This document shows, piece after piece, positions 16,081 to 22,133 of a DNA stretch of 22,133 nucleotides; the first letter of the stretch is position 1, and every line of letters begins with the position of its first letter. The notes under the pieces are model-generated. The model was not told the DNA's origin. It worked only from the letters and a program-made list of their open reading frames with translations, and ran no database searches. The position numbers and the translations under genes are program-made. The DNA is from RGIG8748 sp045532255. Lineage in GTDB: Bacteria; Bacillota; Clostridia; UMGS1810. The stretch is taken from contig JAZSFO010000007.1 of assembly GCA_045532255.1 (NCBI GenBank), forward strand, positions 1 through 22,133, in the 5' to 3' direction.

Positions 16081-16211
16081 TTCTGTAAAGAGTGAATTTA
16101 TGATGAGCTTCACCAGAGGATATTCAATCGTTGCTAAGTGCGGATTTCAAGAACATCTGCCCGAAATCTGCACAAAAAACGAAGCCGCGCTGACAAGCTC
16201 ACTCAGAGCTT

Positions 16212-16263
16212 GGCATCGCTAAAATCACCGAACCGCAGCGGGAATTGATTTTCGGCAATTTTA
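16212..16263 (-). repeat. inverted copy A of a 52-base module
   Basis: The reverse complement of 16212-16263 aligns without gaps to 16704-16755, about 39 of 52 positions identical by hand count. Similarity continues beyond on the same side (around 16150-16211 against 16756-16825), including the shared strings AGATTT and GATGTTC. Each copy is itself a weak hairpin (TAAAAT...ATTTTA). Confidence 0.65.
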
Positions 16264-16306
16264 CTCCGTTTTTTGCTGGATTTCAGGCATATGTTTTAAC
16301 TTGAAT

Positions 16307-16581
16307 AGCCGAATCTACCAATACTCAAGGTGGTTTTTAAATATAAATTTCCGCTATGACTTTGTTAAAATCCTCGGAAATATTACCGTATTCCCTGCGT
16401 TTTTGTCGTGTCATAGCAAAAATTTATTATTTAAAAACTCCAAAGGACCTAAAACGGATGGATTTTCGAGGAGATTTTGGTGCGAAGGATACAGGAAGGC
16501 TTTGTGCCTTTCAAAGACGACAAGCCAAAAGCTACCGAAAATACGCCGTTTGAGGCATCTTCAGTATTGGTAGTTTCGGCT
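16307..16581. repeat. MITE-like element with 19-bp terminal inverted repeats
   Basis: Left end AGCCGAATCTACCAATACT (16307-16325) and right end 16563-16581 are inverted copies, 18 of 19 identical. Inside, 16329-16360 and 16410-16441 form a second inverted repeat with an almost perfect inner part (GCTATGAC/GTCATAGC). No transposase gene is present and no target-site duplication is obvious. This suggests a short non-autonomous mobile element or a structured RNA. Confidence 0.7.
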
Positions 16582-16599
16582 ACGCAAGACGCAACTTAT

Positions 16600-16872
16600 T
16601 GAATACCCTCTGCTGTGCGCTCGCACGATATGCGATATCCCGTAGCACACGCCTTATGAATTTTGGGATAAAACATTCGACCCAAATCAAAGTAAAAATT
16701 TCGTAAAATTGACGGAATCAAATTACCGCTGCTGTCCGTCAATTTTAGCGGAGCCGACATGAGTTGTCGGTTCGACGCGGCGGGATTTTTACAAAGATTT
16801 GGGGCGGATGTTCCCAAAATTCATACCAAGTGTGATATGGGATATCGTATAGCGGGCGAAGCAATTGTATTT
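16600..16872. repeat. long imperfect palindrome upstream of rnpB
   Basis: Successive paired blocks: 16633-16641 with 16839-16847 (CGATATCCC), 16656-16668 with 16812-16824 (ATGAATTTTGGGA, perfect), 16681-16688 with 16796-16803 (CCCAAATC), and 16705-16715 with 16736-16746 (AAAATTGACGG, perfect). The right arm contains an extra 33-base segment with its own CCGACA/TGTCGG hairpin (about 16755-16771). The arms reach about 130 bases each. The right edge lies about 40 bases from the rnpB -35 box. Confidence 0.75.
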
Positions 16873-16910
16873 ATTTTGCCCTTTATAAAATTTACTTATA
16901 GTATGTTTGT

Positions 16911-16939
16911 TTGACAATAAGGATTTTTTTTGATATTAT
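16911..16939 (+). promoter_or_regulatory. promoter of rnpB
   Basis: TTGACA (16911-16916), 17-base spacer, TATTAT (16934-16939). Predicted transcription start near 16946 matches the 5' end of the RNase P RNA. Confidence 0.85.
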
Positions 16940-16946
16940 ATATTAT

Positions 16947-17314
16947 TGTGAGTAGACCAGACAGTTGCGGGCGGAAGCCGAAAGGCTCCGTACGAGGAAA
17001 GTCCGAGCATCGCAGAGCAGGGTGCCGGGTAACTCCCGGTGGAGGCGACTCTAAGGAAAGTGCAACAGAAAGATATACCGCCGCATTTGCGGTAAGGGTG
17101 AAAAGGTGAGGTAAGAGCTCACCGGTGTGCGGGAGACCGCACAGCCGTGTAAACCCCATCCGATGCAACACCGTACATGACAGGGCATATGCTCTGTTTC
17201 GGGGAGGATAAGCTTGCTCGGCATCTCCCATAGGTGGCTTGAGGTGTGCAGAAATGTACACCGTAGATAGATAACTGTCCAATACAGAACTCGGCTTATA
17301 GATTTACTCGCACC
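16947..17314 (+). ncRNA. rnpB: RNase P RNA, class A
   Basis: Catalytic RNA that matures the 5' ends of tRNAs with the protein RnpA. Conserved segments are in order: GAGGAAAGTCCGAGCATC near 16995, ACAGAAAGATATACCGCC near 17065, AGGTAAGAGCTCACCGG near 17108, and GATAGATAACTGTCC with ACAGAACTCGGCTTATAG near 17267-17302. Helix P1 is formed by GTGAGTA at the 5' end and TTTACTCGCAC at the 3' end. Exact ends are estimated to within a few bases. Confidence 0.95.
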
Positions 17315-17316
17315 AA

Positions 17317-17358
17317 AAAAGGCGGTGTAAAAAACCTTGGTTTTTTACATCGCCTTTT
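17317..17358. terminator. strong bidirectional terminator after rnpB
   Basis: A stem of about 16 bp (17321-17336 with 17339-17354, one G-T or C-A position) with outer A/T extension is followed by TTTT on the plus strand and TTTTTT on the minus strand. It ends rnpB and probably also the operon arriving from 17613 on the minus strand. Confidence 0.85.
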
Positions 17359-17388
17359 CATGGGGATAGGAAAAAAAGATGCAGAATG

Positions 17389-17473
17389 AACAAACTGAGC
17401 CAAATCAAGACTTTATGTCTTGATTTGGGATACCCGAAGGCGTACAAAGGTACGTCGAGCGGCGAAGTTTGTT
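17389..17473. repeat. three-way-junction palindromic element
   Basis: The outer stem AACAAACT (17389-17396) pairs with AGTTTGTT (17466-17473). Inside are a perfect 12-bp hairpin CCAAATCAAGAC/GTCTTGATTTGG (17400-17411, 17417-17428) and a hairpin CGTAC/GTACG with loop AAAG (17441-17454). The order gives a compact branched fold on either strand. It could be a dispersed repeat or a small structured RNA; no promoter is visible next to it. Confidence 0.65.
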
Positions 17474-17496
17474 TATATCCAAAAACATAATTTTTA

Positions 17497-17521
17497 GAAA
17501 AAATCAATTTTTGATTTTTTC
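17497..17521. repeat. AT-rich 11-bp hairpin
   Basis: GAAAAAATCAA (17497-17507) and TTGATTTTTTC (17511-17521) form a perfect stem with a 3-base loop. It lies downstream of the minus-strand operon and may help termination or 3'-end stability. The rest of 17522-17612 shows nothing I can interpret. Confidence 0.5.
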
Positions 17522-17612
17522 CACCTTGAATTTAAAAGTACTTAATTTGTGATTAGCAAGTAGATTTCTTTGTTTTTGGAGGTCTGGACTTTTTTACATC
17601 CCCTATCTTTAA

Positions 17613-18563
17613 TTATACATCATAAAATCCCAGTATCAGTATTCCTGCAAACGCAGCGATAAGTGCCGCATAATGCTTCCAAGAAAGCTTTTCCTTAAGG
17701 AATATTCTTCCCCACAGTGTAGATACTGCACAGTATGCTGAAATGATTACATATCCCGGTACATATCCCGCAACTATAACCATCATATAGAACACCTGAC
17801 CGATTGTTTCGCATATACCGCCGGCAAGTTTTGCACCGTCGTACTTTGTGTCGATTTTTTCTCTTTTTATCACAAACACATATATAGCGAAGATTATACC
17901 GATAAACAGCCATGTAAATTCATAAGCAGTATTTAAGATATCGCCCACCAGAAGCTCATCATCGATTCTTGCCATATAACCGTCTGCAATAAGAGTATCT
18001 ACAAATGTTCCGCATGAGTCAAGTATGCAGTAAAGGATAGGAAGAAGTATTGCAAGAACACTTTTTGAATACTTTCTGTTTGCCTTGAGCTGTCTTGCAT
18101 ATCTCAGTTCATCATCTTCAAAATTGTCAATAAATCCAAGTGCAATTATGCCTAACACTATAAGAACTATACCTGCAATAATGGGACCATTCAGAAATAC
18201 TGCATTTGAGTCCTCTTCCACAAAGGTTACACCCCATACAAGCATACAAAGAATTGCAGTTACCGCACCCGAACCGTTACAGATAGGTGATGAGATGGAA
18301 AGCTCTATGTATCTTAAACCAACATAACCTATTACCATAGAAAGTATATAGAAGAATGATGCAGGCAGATAGTTTATGATGTCTGCAAATGTCAGCGGAA
18401 CACCGCCGATTGTTACCTCATATATGGCATGAAGTCCCATAACAAGACCTACTGCAATACCTACCTTGTAATGACTTAATTTATCCTCTTGCTTTGAGCC
18501 TACCTTGCTGAATATATCAGAACCGCTCCAGCAAAGCATGGCAATAATTGCTATAATCCACAT
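17613..18563 (-). CDS. EamA-type transporter (drug/metabolite transporter superfamily)
   Basis: Predicted inner-membrane transporter of the 10-helix DMT superfamily. The 316-residue product consists of two hydrophobic halves separated by a charged cytoplasmic segment (about residues 148-165, rich in D, E, R and K), ending in L-I-A-A-F-A-G-I-L-I-L-G-F. The G-R-I-F-L-K-E-K-L-S-W-K near the C terminus is the typical loop before the last EamA helix. AAAAGGAGAG (18571-18580) sits 7 bases before the ATG. It is the last gene of a four-gene operon, 21 bases after the PLP enzyme gene. Export of an amino acid or thiol related to that enzyme is a guess from context. Confidence 0.85.
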   Translation of the reverse strand: MWIIAIIAMLCWSGSDIFSKVGSKQEDKLSHYKVGIAVGLVMGLHAIYEVTIGGVPLTFADIINYLPASFFYILSMVIGYVGLRYIELSISSPICNGSGAVTAILCMLVWGVTFVEEDSNAVFLNGPIIAGIVLIVLGIIALGFIDNFEDDELRYARQLKANRKYSKSVLAILLPILYCILDSCGTFVDTLIADGYMARIDDELLVGDILNTAYEFTWLFIGIIFAIYVFVIKREKIDTKYDGAKLAGGICETIGQVFYMMVIVAGYVPGYVIISAYCAVSTLWGRIFLKEKLSWKHYAALIAAFAGILILGFYDV

Positions 18564-18584
18564 TTTTCATCTCTCCTTTTGTTT

Positions 18585-19862
18585 TTATAATTTTACAAAT
18601 CCTTTTTCATATAATTTTTGAAGCGACATCATTATGCCCAGCTTGGCATTATACCAGGTTATACCGCCCTGGAAGAATATGGTGTACGGCTCTCTTATCG
18701 GGCCGTCTGCAGAAAGCTCTATCGAAGAACCCTGTATAAATGCACCTGCCGCCATTACCACCTCGCTGTCATAACCGGGCATTGCGTAGGGTTCGGGCTT
18801 AACATAGCTGTCTACGGGTGCCGCCGCCTGAATACCCTCGGCAAATGCTATCATTTTTTCCTTGCTTCCAAGCTCTACCGCCTGTATTATGTCATGTCTT
18901 GATTCCGTTGAATTGGGAACTACCTTGTAACCAAGAGACTCGTATACATTAGCAGCAAATATCGCACCCTTGAGTGCTCCTGCCACCACGGTAGGGGACA
19001 TAAAGAAGCCCTGATACAATGCTCTGTTTGTATCGAGACTTGCACCGACCTCCTGACCGAGACCGGGTGCACTGAGACGGTAGGCACAACGGTCTACGCA
19101 TGTCTTCGTTCCGCATATGTATCCGCCAATCGGTGCCAGCCCTCCGCCCGGATTTTTGATAAGAGAACCTACTATCATGTCAGCACCTACATCGGACGGC
19201 TCAATTCTTTCCACAAATTCTCCGTAGCAGTTGTCTACCATGCATATAATATCGCTCTTTATTAATTTTACAAATGCGATCAGTTCTCCTATTTGCTTAA
19301 CAGAGAATGTAGGCCTGGACTGATAGCCTTTGGAGCGTTGTATGGTAACAAGCTTGGTTTTGGGGTTTATTGCCCTTCTGATACCCTCATAGTCAAATGT
19401 ACCGTCATCGAGAAGGTCAACCTGACGGTAGCTTACACCGTATTCCTTGAGAGAGCATACGCTGTCTCTTATTCCTATAACCTCTTCGAGTGTGTCATAG
19501 GGCTTTCCTACAGGTGACAGAAGCTCGTCACCCGGAAGCAGATTTGCTCCCAAGGCTATGCTGAGAGCATGAGTTCCGCAGGTTATCTGCGGACGGACAA
19601 GGGCGGCTTCTGTATGAAAGCAGTCCGCATATACCTTTTCAAGGATTTCTCTTCCAAGGTCGTTATATCCGTAGCCTGTAGAACCCGCAAAGCACTCTGC
19701 ACAAACTCGGTTTTTTTGCATGGCAAGGGTTACCTTTGCCTGATTGTATTCCGAAACGGAGTCTATTTCGTCAAATCTGTCTTTAAGACCCAGTAGAATA
19801 TTATCGCAGTATTCTATAACCTTAGGCGAAATCCCTAAGTCTCTGTATATATCGTTGTTCAT
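18585..19862 (-). CDS. PLP-dependent enzyme, methionine gamma-lyase / 'aluminium resistance' family
   Basis: Fold-type I PLP enzyme of the family often annotated as aluminium resistance protein or methionine gamma-lyase-like. The 425-residue protein shows Q-I-T-C-G-T-H-A-L (about 92-100) in the cofactor phosphate region, the cofactor-binding aspartate in C-M-V-D210-N-C-Y-G-E, and the Schiff-base lysine K236 in G-S-L-I-K-N-P-G-G-G-L-A-P. Length matches the family. The real reaction is poorly established; carbon-sulfur lyase chemistry is inferred from homology. It follows the surface-protein gene by 18 bases and precedes the EamA transporter. Confidence 0.88.
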   Translation of the reverse strand: MNNDIYRDLGISPKVIEYCDNILLGLKDRFDEIDSVSEYNQAKVTLAMQKNRVCAECFAGSTGYGYNDLGREILEKVYADCFHTEAALVRPQITCGTHALSIALGANLLPGDELLSPVGKPYDTLEEVIGIRDSVCSLKEYGVSYRQVDLLDDGTFDYEGIRRAINPKTKLVTIQRSKGYQSRPTFSVKQIGELIAFVKLIKSDIICMVDNCYGEFVERIEPSDVGADMIVGSLIKNPGGGLAPIGGYICGTKTCVDRCAYRLSAPGLGQEVGASLDTNRALYQGFFMSPTVVAGALKGAIFAANVYESLGYKVVPNSTESRHDIIQAVELGSKEKMIAFAEGIQAAAPVDSYVKPEPYAMPGYDSEVVMAAGAFIQGSSIELSADGPIREPYTIFFQGGITWYNAKLGIMMSLQKLYEKGFVKL

Positions 19863-19880
19863 TGTAATGTTCCTTTTCTG

Positions 19881-21134
19881 TTATTTGGATATTGTTATAA
19901 GATTTAAATCGGCACTGTATTTTGCACTGAAACCGAACACACCATCAAAAAAGTCGAGGGGAACCATTGTCCGTCCCTCAGATAAGCATACGGGTGCAGT
20001 AAGAACTCTGGAAGAATTACTTGTAAATGCTCCGTTGTTTCCTATCTGCACTGCACTCATTTCGTCATTATAAATCGAAAATGCAGTAGATGTGGAATTA
20101 TCCCATGTGACGAGAGCACCCATTGTCTCAAGTGTAAATCTCAGGGGAACCATTGCAACACCGTTTTCGTCAACATACGGCTTTGCATCATATTCCACCG
20201 TCTTGCCGTCAGCTATTACGGTAAGTACATCATATTTCTGAGGCTTGCCTTCGCTTGAATTTGGGGTTTTTCCGTTTATGATGATGTCATTTAACGGAAC
20301 TCTTATCCTTGTTGCAAGCTGAGTTTCCGCACATTCGGGATTTACGATTGCACCGTCTTTTATAAGCGATACAGAACTGCTTTTTATGGCAAAGCACGAT
20401 GTGTTGATATCTTCAATATCAGTAAGTGCCCTGCATCTTACCTTGAGTGCGGTAACGGTTGTTGTGCCTTTGGTGTAAAGCGGACATTCCTTGTCTATGC
20501 TTTTTCCGTTTAAGGATATATAAAGAAGACGAAGATTGTTTGCTACAAAGCCTGCGGAGGGCTTGCTTATATATCCGAGATTTGTTTCGTCAATGCTTTC
20601 ATACCAGTCTTTATCATACCAGTTGTTTTCATCAATGGCTATTCTCTCTCTGTCAAAGAGGAGTATTGACTGCAAGCCTGCTACATCCTTCATATCGCCC
20701 GTAAGCTCTATGGAGACTGCAAATTCATCGCCCTTTGATATAACAGTGCTGTCGCTTGTAATCTCAAACTGATACGGTGCCGACAGATTGCCTATACTTT
20801 TCTTTGTAGCTTCTGTGTAGCCAAAGGGATAAATACCCATACTCGTAACGCTGTCTGCAATTACTGCTTCTTTGACATTTGTAAGACCGTAGAATGCAAG
20901 GTTTCCGATGCGTGTAATACCGTCTTTTACAACTATTTTTTCTATTTCTGATTTTTGAGAAAACCAAGGTATATCGGTTTCGTTTCTGTAATCGGGAATT
21001 TCGCCTGTTCCCGAAACGGTAAGTATGCCGTCTTTTATATTCCATGTAAAAGAGTGGGGAGGTTCATTTGCGCATACAGCAAAGTTGCATAAAAATATGC
21101 AAATACAAATAACTAAACAAAAAAACTTTCTCAT
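19881..21134 (-). CDS. secreted surface protein with BspA-like repeats and copper-amine-oxidase-like C-terminal domain
   Basis: The 417-residue protein starts with a signal peptide (M-R-K-F-F, then a hydrophobic run, likely cut after V-C-A near residue 22). Residues about 28-105 resemble BspA/LRR_5 repeats (I-P-W-F, G-I-T-R-I-G-N-L-A-F-Y, S-V-T-S-M-G). The middle (about 110-270) is a beta-rich segment with I-S-K-G-D-E-F-A-V-S-I, reminiscent of cohesin-type domains. The end (about 300-417) has M-V-P-L-R-F-T-L-E and M-V-P-L-D-F-F, the copper amine oxidase N-terminal-like (stalk) domain. No sortase motif is seen. The start at 21134 has GGGAGG at 21145-21150. An adhesive or wall-associated role is inferred. 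Confidence 0.82.
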   Translation of the reverse strand: MRKFFCLVICICIFLCNFAVCANEPPHSFTWNIKDGILTVSGTGEIPDYRNETDIPWFSQKSEIEKIVVKDGITRIGNLAFYGLTNVKEAVIADSVTSMGIYPFGYTEATKKSIGNLSAPYQFEITSDSTVISKGDEFAVSIELTGDMKDVAGLQSILLFDRERIAIDENNWYDKDWYESIDETNLGYISKPSAGFVANNLRLLYISLNGKSIDKECPLYTKGTTTVTALKVRCRALTDIEDINTSCFAIKSSSVSLIKDGAIVNPECAETQLATRIRVPLNDIIINGKTPNSSEGKPQKYDVLTVIADGKTVEYDAKPYVDENGVAMVPLRFTLETMGALVTWDNSTSTAFSIYNDEMSAVQIGNNGAFTSNSSRVLTAPVCLSEGRTMVPLDFFDGVFGFSAKYSADLNLITISK

Positions 21135-21181
21135 TGGTAAAATACCTCCCTTATATATTTTTGTCAATCAAATGACTGACA

Positions 21182-21775
21182 TTATTTGATTGCTTCAGGC
21201 TCTTCCTCCATAAAGTATGTTGCTTCCATGTCTGCTGTCGAAAGAGCAAATGCAAGAGGAAACTTATCAAAAGCATTTCCTACGCTGAGCTTGTCTTCGT
21301 TTCCCGAAAAGCCCATGTGGTATCTTATCGCAAATGCTTCCTCTCTTGTAAGACGCATATATCCCGATATTATGTAAACCGACTTTTCGCCGTGTCCGTA
21401 AGGCATATCATCCTCAAATGTGTATGTAGGTACGGTGTGCCATACGCCGTGAGAGTCCTTTACATTACGGGTTGATGGCTTGTAACAGTTTATTTTGCAC
21501 AAGTCATGAAGAAGAGCAACTATTGCGATTGTTTCGTCACTTATATCGAGTCCGTAGACTTCTTTGACGCGGGGTCTTAAAAGGTAATCCTTAAGACAGT
21601 AGTATACATTGAGACTGTGCTCCATAAGACCTCCGCTGTATGCACTGTGAAACCTTGTGCTTGCAGGAGCGGTAAAGAAGTCGCACGAATCGCTTGTAAG
21701 ATAGGAAAGGAGCTTGTCTGCACCCTCTCTCTTGATATTCTCAGTATATATTTTTATAAATTCTTCTTTTTTCAT
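21182..21775 (-). CDS. HD-domain phosphohydrolase
   Basis: Predicted metal-dependent phosphohydrolase, cytoplasmic. The 197-residue protein has G-L-M-E-H53, L-L-H90-D91-L-C-K, G-H128-G-E-K-S, R-Y-H153-M-G and a final A-D182, the metal-ligand series of the HD superfamily. Related clostridial proteins are usually just called HD-domain or hydrolase; the nucleotide or other substrate is unknown. The ATG at 21775 is chosen over an in-frame TTG at 21784 because AGAGG (21785-21789) is 9 bases from the ATG and abuts the TTG. It is first in the operon and is followed after 47 bases by the surface-protein gene. Confidence 0.87.
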   Translation of the reverse strand: MKKEEFIKIYTENIKREGADKLLSYLTSDSCDFFTAPASTRFHSAYSGGLMEHSLNVYYCLKDYLLRPRVKEVYGLDISDETIAIVALLHDLCKINCYKPSTRNVKDSHGVWHTVPTYTFEDDMPYGHGEKSVYIISGYMRLTREEAFAIRYHMGFSGNEDKLSVGNAFDKFPLAFALSTADMEATYFMEEEPEAIK

Positions 21776-21807
21776 ACTGCTCAACCTCTAATAATATAAT
21801 ATAACTT

Positions 21808-21836
21808 ATTCTAACACAAAAGGACAAAAAATTCAA
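21808..21836 (-). promoter_or_regulatory. promoter of the HD hydrolase operon
   Basis: Minus-strand TTGAAT (21831-21836), 17-base spacer, TAGAAT (21808-21813). The leader would be about 25 bases. Confidence 0.68.
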
Positions 21837-21891
21837 TAAAAATAACATTATTCGTCAAGAATATTATATTGATTAGAGAAAATAATATTTG

Positions 21892-21997
21892 TAGTGTGGC
21901 AGGATTCGAACCCTCAATGCCTGACATCTGAAAATTTTAAAAGCTTTCAGTTTGTCGGTTTTGACGGGCGTCAGCCCGCCTGCAACCTGCCGCACTA
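21892..21997 (-). repeat. tRNA-like palindromic element
   Basis: Ends TAGTGTGGCAGG (21892-21903) and CCTGCCGCACTA (21986-21997) are inverted, 11 of 12 identical. On the minus strand the 3' part reads GGTTCGAATCC followed by TGCC and CACACTA, exactly like a tRNA T-arm and acceptor strand, and the 5' end TAGTGCG could pair with the CACACTA. The interior instead holds a 7-bp GGCGGGC/GCCCGTC stem with loop TGAC and a CTGAAA/TTTCAG hairpin, with no valid D-arm or 7-base anticodon loop. It is not a normal tRNA; a tRNA-derived repeat or a degenerate tRNA is more likely. Confidence 0.55.
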
Positions 21998-22046
21998 AAA
22001 TCTTAATAAAATTTTCAAGATGGCAGGTGCACAGCAGTTTCACATA

Positions 22047-22132
22047 GACAATTTTGGGTGAAACAAAGTAAATTACGAAGATAATACTGTCGTATTTTCA
22101 AGGAATTTACTGCAGTTTCGGGTAAAATTGTC
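22047..22132. repeat. long imperfect hairpin at the window edge
   Basis: Paired blocks in register: GACAATTTT (22047-22055) with 22124-22132, GAAAC (22060-22064) with 22115-22119, AGTAAATT (22067-22074) with 22104-22111, and GATAATAC (22080-22087) with 22092-22099 (one mismatch), loop TGTC. Bases 22018-22046 (GATGGCAGGTGCACAGCAG and following) may be the outer left arm of a larger palindrome whose right arm would lie past the window. Confidence 0.65.
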
Positions 22133-22133
22133 A

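Larger units (their letters stand above)
16081..16910. other. gene-free region packed with inverted repeats
   Basis: About 830 bases separate the peptidase stop from the rnpB promoter. No reading frame here has a plausible start, ribosome site or recognisable protein. Short frames on both strands simply follow the palindromes. The region holds at least three nested or abutting inverted repeats, listed separately. Confidence 0.8.

Noticed and set aside
16596..16817. 73-residue minus-strand frame and other short frames between 16301 and 16817
   Set aside because: They coincide with the inverted repeats and have no ribosome site or recognisable domain; best seen as by-products of the palindromes.
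16896..17282. 128-residue minus-strand frame
   Set aside because: Antisense to the RNase P RNA, whose conserved segments are clear.
21892..21997. Functional tRNA gene on the minus strand
   Set aside because: The T-arm fits but no D-arm or 7-base anticodon loop can be drawn, and the ends form a longer 12-bp palindrome.
1..22133. CRISPR array, prophage, transposase or toxin-antitoxin genes
   Set aside because: No regularly spaced direct repeats and no matching protein families found in any frame.

Overview
The window looks like chromosome of an anaerobic Clostridia-type Firmicute, most likely a gut-associated lineage (Oscillospiraceae/Ruminococcaceae-like). The pointers are purine-rich GGAGG ribosome binding sites, near-consensus sigma-A promoters with 17-bp spacers, SpoVG, an [FeFe]-hydrogenase maturase (HydF), a YmfF/YmfH-type M16 peptidase pair and a class A RNase P RNA. 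Species cannot be told from the sequence alone.

Layout. (1) 1-2282: end of an amino-acid ABC transporter operon (permease, ATPase) followed by a small iron-sulfur flavoprotein, closed by a 21-bp perfect bidirectional terminator. (2) 2294-3670: uracil permease on the minus strand with its own promoter. (3) 3923-4348: a small two-helix membrane protein with a C-terminal zinc ribbon, behind a consensus promoter. (4) 4422-5585 minus: hydF, divergent from (5) 5734-8790: hisS-aspS operon. (6) 12885-8838 minus: proS, lspA, an RluD-type pseudouridine synthase and an M19 dipeptidase. (7) 13277-13014 minus: spoVG, divergent from (8) 13520-16080: two overlapping M16 peptidase genes. (9) 16081-16900: no genes, but a dense nest of inverted repeats. 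(10) 16946-17358: rnpB with promoter and terminator, then a multi-branched palindromic element. (11) 21775-17613 minus: a four-gene operon with HD hydrolase, secreted BspA-repeat/copper-amine-oxidase-like surface protein, a PLP enzyme of the methionine gamma-lyase/'aluminium resistance' family, and an EamA-type transporter. (12) 21840-22133: two more palindromic elements, one tRNA-like; the second runs off the window.

Most genes are housekeeping: tRNA charging (hisS, aspS, proS), lipoprotein maturation (lspA), rRNA modification, RNase P, nutrient uptake. I see no defence system, phage, transposase or CRISPR array. The unusual content is non-coding: several MITE-like or RNA-forming palindromes at 53-89, 16212-16872, 17389-17473, 21892-21997 and 22047-22132. 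Two of these (53-89 and 21892-21997) share nearly identical termini although they lie at opposite ends of the window, and two arms of the 16-kb nest are diverged inverted copies of each other. These are the best candidates for something undescribed.
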